NCBI GenBank assembly: GCA_946887085.1
Contig: CAMPKG010000052.1
Span: 1 to 13,771, forward strand
DNA length: 13,771 bases
Origin: an uncultured Sphingobacteriales bacterium
GTDB taxonomy: Bacteria > Bacteroidota > Bacteroidia > Chitinophagales > Chitinophagaceae
Direction: 5' to 3'
Below the pieces are notes generated by a model. That model ran no database searches, was not told the DNA's origin, and saw nothing but the letters and a program-made list of their open reading frames with translations. The first letter of the stretch is position 1; each line of letters begins with the position of its first letter. The translations under genes and the position numbers were made by a program. This document shows, one piece after another, positions 1 through 6,807 of this stretch.

Positions 1-2
1 GT

Positions 3-245
3 ATTCATAACGACCCCGAAGTATGGCGCATCGGGTTCATGACGCAGAAGGATCTTGCATTCCTGGGTATGGCCGGCAAGGTTGCGGTTTACCTGCCACA
101 TGCATACGCCGTTTCAGGATACGTTATCATCACCGAGACAAAGAATCTCAAAGCCATTACTAAAATGACCGCAGCCGAAGCGATGAAGTTTGCAGTGAGT
201 GGCGGCATCACCAGTATAGAGGAGGAAAAGCATGAGCGGAAATGA
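3..245 (+). CDS. DUF502 family membrane protein, C-terminal part only
   Basis: The reading frame is open from the left window edge, so the N-terminus and the expected transmembrane part lie outside; 80 codons are visible before TGA. The visible part has hallmarks of the DUF502 soluble C-terminal region: a stretch around DPEVWRIGFMT, then a VAVYLPHAYAVSGYVII segment, then a closing MTAAEAMKFAVSGGI motif. Members are usually about 200 residues with two N-terminal membrane helices, but that half cannot be checked here. The biochemical function of the family is not established. The 3' end overlaps serC by 14 bp and the serC ribosome binding site lies inside this gene, which suggests co-transcription and possibly coupled translation. 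Family assignment is by motif recognition and is fairly confident; the role is unknown. Confidence 0.8.
   Translation: MHNDPEVWRIGFMTQKDLAFLGMAGKVAVYLPHAYAVSGYVIITETKNLKAITKMTAAEAMKFAVSGGITSIEEEKHERK
220..225 (+). promoter_or_regulatory. Strong Shine-Dalgarno site for serC
   Basis: A perfect AGGAGG stands six bases before the ATG at 232, inside the end of the DUF502 gene. Bacteroidota genes often lack a clear Shine-Dalgarno sequence, so this full match is notable and fixes the serC start with good confidence. Confidence 0.75.
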
Positions 246-1326
246 ACGCACAATAAATTTTGGTGCGGGCCCCGCTGCATTGCCGGAGAAAGTATTAGCG
301 GAAGCATCTGCTGCTGTCATCGATTATAATAATACGGGACTCTCTATTCTGGAGATACACCACCGCGATAAACGGTTCCTCGAAATAATGGAAGAGAGCA
401 AAGCCCTGGTAAAAGAGCTTTGTGGATTGAACGACGATTTTGAAGTGCTATGGATGCAGGGCGGAGGACGCCATCAATTCACGATGGTTCCTATGAACTT
501 CCTTCCACAAGAGGGTACAGCAGGTTATATTGATAGCGGGTACTGGGCGCATGATGCCATGGAGACAGCAAAGTATTACGGCAATGTACAAGTACTTGCA
601 AGCTCGGAAACCGACAACTACCGGCATTTACCCGAATGGCCCAGAAATATTCCCGGCGATCTCTCATATGTGCATTTTACTACCAACAATACTATCTACG
701 GCACCCAATGGCCGTCAATACCTTCGGCCAGTGTTCCGCTGGTGGCGGATATGAGCAGTGATATTTTCAGCCGGCAGATCGATTACAGCAACTGCGCGAT
801 GTTCTACGCAGTGGCGCAAAAAAACATTGGCCCGGCCGGGGTAACGCTTGTTATTGTCAACAAGCACATGCTGAAGCAAATCAAGCGAAACCTGCCGCCG
901 ATGCTAAACTATGCAGCGCATGTACAACGCAATTCGTTATTGAATACAGCTCCGGTATTTGCTGTGTACACATCGTTGCTCACTTTGCGCTGGACGAAAA
1001 ACCGCGGCATAGCAACTATAGAGAAGGAAAACGAACAGAAAGCAGCGCTCCTGTATGGTGAGATCGAACGCAATCCACTGTTCAATTCGCCGGTTGAGAG
1101 ATCGGACAGGAGCAAAATGAATGTATGCTTTACTGTTTCTGAAAAAACTATCGAAGCGCCCTTCCTGGAATATTGCCGGGACAGAGGGCTCGTGGGATTG
1201 GAGGGGCACCGCTATGTAGGCAGCTTTAGGGCATCGTTGTATAATGCTATACCTTTGCCGGCTGTTGAGAGATTGGTGAATGCAATGCAGGAATTTGAAT
1301 CCACTTACAACAAAAACAAAGCATAA
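232..1326 (+). CDS. serC: Phosphoserine aminotransferase SerC
   Basis: SerC is a PLP enzyme of the serine (and, in some bacteria, pyridoxine) pathway that interconverts 3-phosphohydroxypyruvate plus glutamate and O-phosphoserine plus 2-oxoglutarate in the cytosol. The product is 364 residues, the normal family length. It opens with NFGAGPAALP (9-18). It has the phosphate/cofactor-binding GGGRHQF (77-83), close to GGGRGQF of E. coli SerC. An aspartate in VADMSSD (D173) should contact the pyridine nitrogen. The Schiff-base lysine is K197 in AQKNIGPAG. A C-terminal GHRYVGSFRASLYNA block (325-339) carries substrate-binding arginines. The start is set by an AGGAGG site six bases upstream. It overlaps the DUF502 gene by 14 bp, and the DUF1015 gene follows after 7 bp. 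serA, the preceding enzyme of the pathway, is not in this cluster. Confidence 0.96.
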   Translation: MSGNERTINFGAGPAALPEKVLAEASAAVIDYNNTGLSILEIHHRDKRFLEIMEESKALVKELCGLNDDFEVLWMQGGGRHQFTMVPMNFLPQEGTAGYIDSGYWAHDAMETAKYYGNVQVLASSETDNYRHLPEWPRNIPGDLSYVHFTTNNTIYGTQWPSIPSASVPLVADMSSDIFSRQIDYSNCAMFYAVAQKNIGPAGVTLVIVNKHMLKQIKRNLPPMLNYAAHVQRNSLLNTAPVFAVYTSLLTLRWTKNRGIATIEKENEQKAALLYGEIERNPLFNSPVERSDRSKMNVCFTVSEKTIEAPFLEYCRDRGLVGLEGHRYVGSFRASLYNAIPLPAVERLVNAMQEFESTYNKNKA

Positions 1327-1333
1327 ATAGTTT

Positions 1334-2575
1334 ATGGCGAAGATCATTCCGTTCAAAGGGCTCAGGCCTACAAAAGAAATGGCATCTAAAGTGGCGACAC
1401 TTCCCTACGATGTAGTGAGTGTGGCAGAGGCGAGGGCGTACAGGAAGGAGCCATATCATTTTTATCACGTCACCCGTTCAGAGATCGATCTGCCGGAAGG
1501 TGTAGATGTGCACAGTACACAGGTATATGAGCGCGCAAAGGAAAATCTCGACCAGTTTGTGGCCGACAAGATACTGATGCAGGATGGCGACCCATGCTAT
1601 TATATATACGAGCTTGTAATGAATGGCCGTTCCCAAACAGGACTTGTATGCGGCTCGTCGATCGACGACTACATGAACGGTATTGTAAAAAAACACGAAT
1701 TCACCCGCCCTGAGAAAGAACTGGATCGCATCAACCACATCAAAGCGACACGTGCGCAAACAGGAGTGGTATTTCTTGCCTACAATGATAATGATGATGT
1801 GAATAGAATCATTGAAGACTGGAAAAAGAACAACGAGCCGGAGTATGATTTTGCTGCAGAAGATAATGTGCGCCACACGCTTTGGGTTGTTGACGATTAC
1901 TCAAAGTCTGCAATGATCACACGTATTTTCGATGAGCAAGTTCCATGTACCTACATCGCCGATGGCCACCACAGAGCGGCATCCGCGGCAAAGGTTTGCC
2001 AGGAGCTTCGTGACAGCGGCATGTCGGTAACCGGCGATGAGTCATTCAACTATTTCATTACCTGCATCTTCCCGGCCAGCCAGCTGGAGATCATGGATTA
2101 TAATCGCGTGGTAAAAGACCTGAACAGTATGAGCGCGGCTGCCTTCGTTGACGCTTTGAAGAAAGACTTCGAAGTGTCTGAACAGGTGAAAGAAGCATAC
2201 AAGCCAAAACAGCCGCATGAGTTCGGGTTGTATATCGATGGTAGCTGGTACAAACTGGTAGCTAAGCCGGGAACTTTTACACAGGATCCTATCGGCATAT
2301 TGGACGTAACGATCCTGCAAGACAATGTGTTGTCGCAACTGCTGAATGTCAATGATCCGCGTACTGACAAGCGCGTTGACTTTGTAGGGGGCATTCGCGG
2401 ACTGAAAGAACTGGAGAAACGTGTGGACAGCAAAGAGATGGCAGCGGCCTTCTCCTGCTACCCTGTTAGCATACAACAATTATTCACCATCGCAGACAGC
2501 GGCAATGTGATGCCACCTAAGAGCACCTGGTTTGAACCTAAGCTACGCGACGGCCTTGTCGTTTACCTGATATAA
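1334..2575 (+). CDS. DUF1015 family protein (ParB/Srx-like motif)
   Basis: This 413-residue protein matches the DUF1015 (COG4198) family over its full length. Visible family blocks are IPFKGLRPTKE near the start, LPYDVVS (23-29), FYHVTRSEIDLP (43-54), RPEKELDRINHI (125-136), IADGHHRAASA (208-218) and the C-terminal MPPKSTWFEPKL (393-404). The Asp-Gly-His-His-Arg motif resembles the nucleotide-binding loop of ParB/sulfiredoxin-fold enzymes, including free L-serine kinases of the SerK/SbnI type. I recall these genes beside serC and serA in Bacteroides; here the gene starts 7 bp after serC, so one transcript is likely. A phosphoserine-related activity is therefore my inference from motif plus neighbourhood, not a demonstrated function. 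The C-terminus is intact and a hairpin follows the stop codon. Confidence 0.9.
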   Translation: MAKIIPFKGLRPTKEMASKVATLPYDVVSVAEARAYRKEPYHFYHVTRSEIDLPEGVDVHSTQVYERAKENLDQFVADKILMQDGDPCYYIYELVMNGRSQTGLVCGSSIDDYMNGIVKKHEFTRPEKELDRINHIKATRAQTGVVFLAYNDNDDVNRIIEDWKKNNEPEYDFAAEDNVRHTLWVVDDYSKSAMITRIFDEQVPCTYIADGHHRAASAAKVCQELRDSGMSVTGDESFNYFITCIFPASQLEIMDYNRVVKDLNSMSAAAFVDALKKDFEVSEQVKEAYKPKQPHEFGLYIDGSWYKLVAKPGTFTQDPIGILDVTILQDNVLSQLLNVNDPRTDKRVDFVGGIRGLKELEKRVDSKEMAAAFSCYPVSIQQLFTIADSGNVMPPKSTWFEPKLRDGLVVYLI

Positions 2576-2583
2576 GTATTTGA

Positions 2584-2605
2584 GAAGCGCCTGAAAAGGC
2601 GCTTC
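2584..2605. terminator. Hairpin between convergent DUF1015 and DUF6496 genes
   Basis: A perfect 8-bp stem (GAAGCGCC / GGCGCTTC) with a six-base loop TGAAAA lies between the stop codons of two convergent genes. No long T-run follows on either strand, so it may be a weak terminator serving both directions or a 3'-end stabiliser. Confidence 0.6.
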
Positions 2606-2623
2606 CTAGTTATAGGCCGTTCA

Positions 2624-3037
2624 TTATTTCCTGGAAGCCGTTTTCTTTTTCGCTGTACTTTTCCGTGCTGTAGATTTTTTGGAAGTACTGCTTTTCTTGC
2701 TCGCGGCCTTCTTTGTGCCAGAGCTTTTACGTGCCGTAGATTTTTTTGTCGGCGACTTCCTTGTGACGGTTTTTTTGGAAGCTGTTTTTTTAGTTGCGGT
2801 GCTTTTCTTGCTTGCCGTTTTCTTACTGCTGCTTTTTTTAGAGGCGGATTTTTTGCTGCCTGCCTTCTTCGGAACTTTTGCGCCCCGTTCGCGCGCTTCG
2901 GAAAGGCCGATGGCAATTGCCTGCTTACGGCTGGTTACTTTTTTACCGGAGCGGCCGCTTTTCAGCTCGCCGCGTTTCATTTCGTGCATTGCGTCTTCCA
3001 CTTTCTCGCTCGCTTTAGGCGAATACTTACGTGCCAT
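2624..3037 (-). CDS. DUF6496 protein with histone H1-like basic tail
   Basis: I chose the ATG at 3037 (137 residues), because the protein from MARKYSPKA onward is family-like while the 27 residues upstream in frame are not. Residues 1-56 fit the DUF6496 domain: MHEMKRGELKSG, then GKKVTSRKQAIAIGLSEARERGAKVPKK. From about residue 57 to the end the chain is a low-complexity tail built from irregular KK(S/T)(A/S)(S/T)-type units, with no acidic residue and one SPTKK segment (95-99). Such tails resemble eukaryotic histone H1 C-termini and bacterial H1-like proteins, and are expected to bind DNA or RNA without strong sequence specificity. The likely role is a nucleoid-associated protein; that is inference. 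The tail is repetitive at DNA level and prone to length change between strains. It is a single-gene unit, convergent with DUF1015 and divergent from the YihY-family gene. Confidence 0.85.
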   Translation of the reverse strand: MARKYSPKASEKVEDAMHEMKRGELKSGRSGKKVTSRKQAIAIGLSEARERGAKVPKKAGSKKSASKKSSSKKTASKKSTATKKTASKKTVTRKSPTKKSTARKSSGTKKAASKKSSTSKKSTARKSTAKKKTASRK

Positions 3038-3053
3038 GTTGTTTGATTTTTGG

Positions 3054-3084
3054 GTTAAATAATTTGTCCTGCTGCTATGGCAAA
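3054..3084 (-). promoter_or_regulatory. Possible promoter of the DUF6496 gene
   Basis: On the minus strand a TTTG (3084-3081) is followed after exactly 19 bases by TATTTAAC (3061-3054). The -33 box and spacing fit the Bacteroidota consensus TTTG-N19-TAnnTTTG, but the last three bases of the -7 box do not. The predicted start would leave a leader of roughly 10-15 bases. Confidence 0.3.
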
Positions 3085-3255
3085 AAAACCAGACCATTAC
3101 GCCTTCATAGTTATTCAAATTCGACCGGTGAATAATGAGGAATAATTTACACAGCAGCGGAAATGGAAGGGTATAATATCTGCTATTCTATTGAATAATA
3201 AAGCATAGCAGCATGCTGGCATAAGCTTTCATATGGTTTGAGAAACTACCGATCA

Positions 3256-4176
3256 ATGGCGTTCCGGTTCAGAACATATTTTCGTTTGCTGAAAGAATCT
3301 GTCACCGAGTCTATAGAAGACAATGTGATAAAACTAAGCGCGTCACTTGCATATTACACCGTGTTTTCAATAGGCCCTCTGTTGCTGGTTATCGTATCAC
3401 TTACAGGGTTGTTCTTTGAGCGGGAAACAGTGACCGGAACAATATTCCTGCAACTGCAAACATTGATAGGGACAGAAGGAGCTACCCAAATACGCGACAT
3501 AATTAACAACATCCAGCATAAGGACACTGCCGCTAAATTTAGTATTATCGGAATTGTCGTGTTGTTATTTGGGGCAACGAGTGTTTTTGCAGATATACAG
3601 GATTCGATCAACTATATCTGGTCAATACGGGCGAAACCCAAAAAGAGCTGGGTGAAATTTCTAACGGACAGGCTGCTATCATTTTCGCTGGTTGTGGGCA
3701 TAGGGTTCCTGCTCATTGTTTCCCTGCTCATAAACACGCTTACGGACGTTCTCACCGGCCGCCTTCAGCAGATATTTGAGGACACAGCAGTGATATTCTT
3801 CCAGGCGCTGAATGTGATCATCCTGTATGTGGTCATTTCCTTTCTTTTTGCGGTGATCTACAGGGTGCTGCCCGATGCACGCATACGATGGAAAGATGCC
3901 TTTGTGGGTGCTTGTTTTACCGGGGTATTATTCATTATCGGTAAGTTTCTTATTGGCTTCTATCTTGGCAATTCAGACATCAGCACTACCTATGGCACAG
4001 CGGCCTCCATCATTATCATCCTCACCTGGGTATATTATACAGCGGTGATCCTGTACTTTGGCGCTGAATTTACTAAAGTATACGCCCTCGTGGAAGGGGG
4101 TGGGATCAAACCCTATAAAACGGCAGTTTTCATCATCAAAAAGGAGGCAAAAGAGCTGGAGCCGACTCCTTCTTAA
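3256..4176 (+). CDS. YihY/BrkB-family inner-membrane protein
   Basis: An integral membrane protein of the YihY/virulence-factor-BrkB family (UPF0761). Older records call this family ribonuclease BN; that name was a mis-assignment and no nuclease motif is present. Six membrane segments can be read at about residues 33-55, 95-112, 142-164, 178-201, 214-236 and 248-272. Family signatures are LSASLAYYTVFSIGPLLL near the N-terminus, YRVLPDARIRWKDA between helices 4 and 5, and LTWVYYTAVILYFGAEFTKVYA at the last helix. From the ATG at 3256 it is 306 residues, close to the roughly 290 of E. coli YihY. An in-frame TTG at 3238 would add six residues, but ATG is more plausible. Transport or envelope roles have been proposed for the family; none is settled. 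It stands alone, divergent from DUF6496. Confidence 0.9.
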   Translation: MAFRFRTYFRLLKESVTESIEDNVIKLSASLAYYTVFSIGPLLLVIVSLTGLFFERETVTGTIFLQLQTLIGTEGATQIRDIINNIQHKDTAAKFSIIGIVVLLFGATSVFADIQDSINYIWSIRAKPKKSWVKFLTDRLLSFSLVVGIGFLLIVSLLINTLTDVLTGRLQQIFEDTAVIFFQALNVIILYVVISFLFAVIYRVLPDARIRWKDAFVGACFTGVLFIIGKFLIGFYLGNSDISTTYGTAASIIIILTWVYYTAVILYFGAEFTKVYALVEGGGIKPYKTAVFIIKKEAKELEPTPS

Positions 4177-4230
4177 CTGTTTAAGGGTATGCTTAGGACA
4201 CATAATTGGCCTATGTTTGGGCTAAAATTA

Positions 4231-4238
4231 TATTTTTG
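4231..4238 (+). promoter_or_regulatory. -7 promoter box before the glycosyltransferase gene
   Basis: TATTTTTG is an exact match to the Bacteroidota -7 consensus TAnnTTTG. The upstream -33 box is weak: a TTG at 4206-4208 is roughly in place, while a full TTTG at 4216-4219 is too close. The ATG at 4250 lies only 11 bases downstream, implying a very short leader. Confidence 0.5.
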
Positions 4239-4249
4239 CCGGGTTCGAT

Positions 4250-5380
4250 ATGCGGATAGCTGTTAATACGCGTTTATTACTTAAGGGAAAATTAGAGGGA
4301 ATAGGTTGGTTCACGCACCAGACGCTTGAGCGTATTGTAAAGAAACACCCCGAGCACGAATTCATTTTCTTTTTCGACAGGCCCTACGATCAATCCTTCA
4401 TATTTGCGCCGAATGTGAAAGCTGTGGTAGCCCCACCGCAGGCGCGGCACCCGCTGCTATTCTACATGTGGTTCGAGTGGTCGTTGCCCTTCCTTATGAA
4501 AAAATATAAGGTTGACCTGTTTCTGTCACCTGATGGGTTTTCATCGCTGAATACCAAAGTGCCCACTTGCCTGGTTGTCCACGATCTGGCATTTGAACAT
4601 TATCCTGAGCATTTCAAACTGCGCGACCGGCTTTACTGGAGGTATTATTCGCCAAGATTTGCGCAGAAAGCAAAACGTATAGTTACGGTTTCATCATACT
4701 CTAAAACAGACATCAGCCAGCGATACGATGTAAGCGAGAAGAAGATAGATGTTGTGTACAACGGCGCGCATCATGAATACCGCCCGCTGAGCTTCGATGA
4801 AAAGGAAGCAGTGAAAACCAAATACGCAGATGGCTGTGAGTATTTTGTTTTTGCAGGCGCTCTCCACCCACGCAAGAACATTGTAAACCTGCTAAAGGCT
4901 TTTGTAGCCTTCAAGAAAAGGCAGCGCAGCAACATGAAACTGGTGATCGTTGGCCGCCTCGCATGGAAGTATGAAGAAGTAATGGAAATGCGCGAGGAGA
5001 TGCCCTTCAAGGAAGATGTAAAATGGGTGGGATATATGGGCGTGGAAGAACTCTCGAAAGTGATGGGCGGGGCTTATGCACTGGTATACGCATCTCTGTT
5101 TGAGGGGTTTGGCATTCCTATTCTTGAAGCGCTGCAATGTAATGTGCCGGGCATAGTTAGCAACACATCGTCTATGCCGGAAGTTGCAGGAGATGCAGCC
5201 TTACTTGTTGACCCTACCGACTACCAGGATATAGCCGATAAAATGCAATTGCTTTATAAAGACGAGGCATTACGCTCAAAACTCATTGCCGCTGCGCCGG
5301 CACAGGTAAAAAAATTCAGCTGGGACAGGTCTGCTGATGTGCTTTGGGAAAGTATGATGAAATGCGTGGAAGTCCGCTAG
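4250..5380 (+). CDS. Glycosyltransferase, GT4 family (GT-B fold)
   Basis: A 376-residue retaining glycosyltransferase of the GT4 type, expected to move a sugar from a nucleotide-activated donor to an acceptor at the cytoplasmic side of the membrane, typically for surface polysaccharide. The N-terminal Rossmann half begins MRIAVNTRLLL and has the glycine-containing loop LEGIGWF (15-21). The C-terminal donor-binding half has FAGALHPRKN (201-210), LVIVGRLAWK, and the EX7E motif EGFGIPILE with E285 and E293. IVTVSSYSK (144-152) is also typical. There is no membrane helix or signal peptide. Donor and acceptor cannot be told from sequence. It is not part of a visible polysaccharide cluster. It converges on mreD, and the two genes share the palindrome CTAG as overlapping stop codons. 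The start is the first ATG, just after a -7 promoter box. Confidence 0.92.
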   Translation: MRIAVNTRLLLKGKLEGIGWFTHQTLERIVKKHPEHEFIFFFDRPYDQSFIFAPNVKAVVAPPQARHPLLFYMWFEWSLPFLMKKYKVDLFLSPDGFSSLNTKVPTCLVVHDLAFEHYPEHFKLRDRLYWRYYSPRFAQKAKRIVTVSSYSKTDISQRYDVSEKKIDVVYNGAHHEYRPLSFDEKEAVKTKYADGCEYFVFAGALHPRKNIVNLLKAFVAFKKRQRSNMKLVIVGRLAWKYEEVMEMREEMPFKEDVKWVGYMGVEELSKVMGGAYALVYASLFEGFGIPILEALQCNVPGIVSNTSSMPEVAGDAALLVDPTDYQDIADKMQLLYKDEALRSKLIAAAPAQVKKFSWDRSADVLWESMMKCVEVR

Positions 5381-5922
5381 TTCTTCATCGAAGTCTGCTT
5401 TGTAAACAGCAGCAGGTATGCCACAATGAACAGTACCGAAGTAACACTTGATGCCACTATCTTTAACAACAGGTAACCGATATTGCTGATGCTCCAGAGT
5501 TCTACGCTGAAATACACCGCATGGTGCAATACTATCAGGAATGAGCTGTACACCAGGAAGGGAACCCAGCCCATATTTTTTACTGACGGCGATTGTGTTG
5601 CGTAGTCGGACAGGTTTTTCGGGAGCAGCGCATTGAGTACATTGGTACGCAGGTATGCAATGAACACAGTAGCGCAGGCGTGCATACCCGCTGTATTCAT
5701 ATAAGAGTCGATGGTCAAACCCGTTGCTAGGCCCAGCATCATAAGCAGCCATACCGGCGTTTCGAAGGGCAGCAGCAAAATGAACAGTGGATAAACATAA
5801 GGAATGAACACAGGGAAGCCAGCCGGTTGTGACCACCAGCGTAGCGTGATCTTGTTCAGGATCAGCACCTGCATCAGCACGATAAAGCAAAAGCGCAAAA
5901 AGTTTTTAAGATATACGCTCAT
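5377..5922 (-). CDS. mreD: Rod shape-determining protein MreD
   Basis: MreD is the small polytopic partner of MreC in the elongasome, the complex that positions lateral cell-wall synthesis. This product is 181 residues, the usual size, and is almost entirely hydrophobic. Likely membrane segments are near 8-26, 38-52, 56-73, 80-95, 118-140 and 148-173. Sequence conservation in MreD is low, so the call rests on size, membrane pattern, the family-like start YLKNFLRFCFIVLMQVLI, and position directly after mreC. Its ATG overlaps the mreC stop codon as TAATG, a one-base overlap typical of translational coupling. Its TAG stop at 5377-5379 interlocks with that of the convergent glycosyltransferase. 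The genes mrdA and rodA, which commonly follow mreD in Bacteroidota, do not follow here. Confidence 0.9.
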   Translation of the reverse strand: MSVYLKNFLRFCFIVLMQVLILNKITLRWWSQPAGFPVFIPYVYPLFILLLPFETPVWLLMMLGLATGLTIDSYMNTAGMHACATVFIAYLRTNVLNALLPKNLSDYATQSPSVKNMGWVPFLVYSSFLIVLHHAVYFSVELWSISNIGYLLLKIVASSVTSVLFIVAYLLLFTKQTSMKN

Positions 5923-6773
5923 TACCTGATCCGTTTTACTGAGTCCTCTAATTTCACGCGCTCGTCCATCATTGTATTCTCAACAACATATACATATTGC
6001 AGGTTTCGGAAGTTAGTAGCCGTCCGCAGGTAAAGCAATTGCAGGTTGTTTTTCTTGATCGCTACCGTTTTGTACACCACGCCGATCAGGATGTTTGGTG
6101 GAAAGAACGAATAACTGGTAGTAAATACCGAGTCGCCTCTTTTCACTTTTATCTGCTGCGGCACATCGCGCATGATCATCACATCCGGGCGCTCACCATT
6201 CCAGCTCACGTAACCCACAGTTCCATCTTTTAGTTTGGCACTCACCTGTTGTTTTACGCTGAGTACTGAAAGAGCGCTCGCATAATTATCAGAAACATGC
6301 ACTACGCGGCCAACAACGCCGGTGCTTGAGATAATCGACTGATTCTTCTTCACACCATGTGAAGTACCGCGGTTGATGGTGATATAATTATTCTCTGAGC
6401 TTACAGAGTTGTTGATGACCCTGGCAGTGCGGTATACATAGTTAGCATACTGCACTATATGCGCCGAGTCTGTTGGGATTGGTCGACGCACCATTGTGTC
6501 TTTCAGCGTGTCGTAGATCGCGTATTGCGCGAGTTGCTGGCGAAGCTTTGCATTCTCTGTAAGCAGGCTGTCGTTCATCATACGGAGGCCGAAATAATAA
6601 ACCACATCGTTCTGCTTTTTGTACATCAAGCCTATTGCAGAATTAGCCGAGCTCATCACGTCGTTGCCCTGTAGCGTATTGGTACGCGCGATAAGAATAA
6701 TACATACCGTTTCCAGTATAAGGAAAAATATCAGGTTGAAAAACCTTCGTATGAACAGGATGAAATTCCGCAC
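5922..6773 (-). CDS. mreC: Rod shape-determining protein MreC
   Basis: MreC is the bitopic periplasmic scaffold that links cytoplasmic MreB filaments to MreD and the wall synthases PBP2/RodA. The product is 283 residues, normal for the family. It has a short basic cytoplasmic start, one membrane helix at about residues 11-29, a likely coiled coil at about 65-85 (NDSLLTENAKLRQQLAQ), and a beta-rich MreC core from about 113 to 265. The family signature ITINRGTSHGVKKNQSII (131-148) followed by GVVGRVVHVSDNYA (152-165) is clear. The gene lies 34 bp after mreB and overlaps mreD by one base, so the three are almost certainly one transcript, read mreB-mreC-mreD. Nothing unusual is seen in it. Confidence 0.95.
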   Translation of the reverse strand: MRNFILFIRRFFNLIFFLILETVCIILIARTNTLQGNDVMSSANSAIGLMYKKQNDVVYYFGLRMMNDSLLTENAKLRQQLAQYAIYDTLKDTMVRRPIPTDSAHIVQYANYVYRTARVINNSVSSENNYITINRGTSHGVKKNQSIISSTGVVGRVVHVSDNYASALSVLSVKQQVSAKLKDGTVGYVSWNGERPDVMIMRDVPQQIKVKRGDSVFTTSYSFFPPNILIGVVYKTVAIKKNNLQLLYLRTATNFRNLQYVYVVENTMMDERVKLEDSVKRIR

Positions 6774-6807
6774 TCTTTATACCGGGTACTTTCTTTTTTA
6801 CACGCTA

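Noticed and set aside
937..1356. 139-codon minus-strand frame opposite serC
   Set aside because: Antisense shadow of a conserved enzyme gene, with no domain features.
2679..3062. 127-codon plus-strand frame, very rich in Leu, Phe and Val, opposite the DUF6496 gene
   Set aside because: It is the antisense reading of the Lys/Ser/Thr repeat tail; the Lys-rich codons read as hydrophobic ones on the other strand. It has no family features.
3038..3118. 27-residue N-terminal extension of the DUF6496 protein
   Set aside because: Family-like sequence starts at MARKYSPKA, and a promoter candidate lies within the extension.
3172..3177. TATAAT, like a sigma-70 -10 box
   Set aside because: Bacteroidota promoters use a different consensus, and no matching -35 box is present at the right spacing.
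5276..5890. 204-codon minus-strand frame overlapping mreD and the glycosyltransferase end
   Set aside because: It overlaps mreD in another frame, crosses the convergent junction and has no family features.
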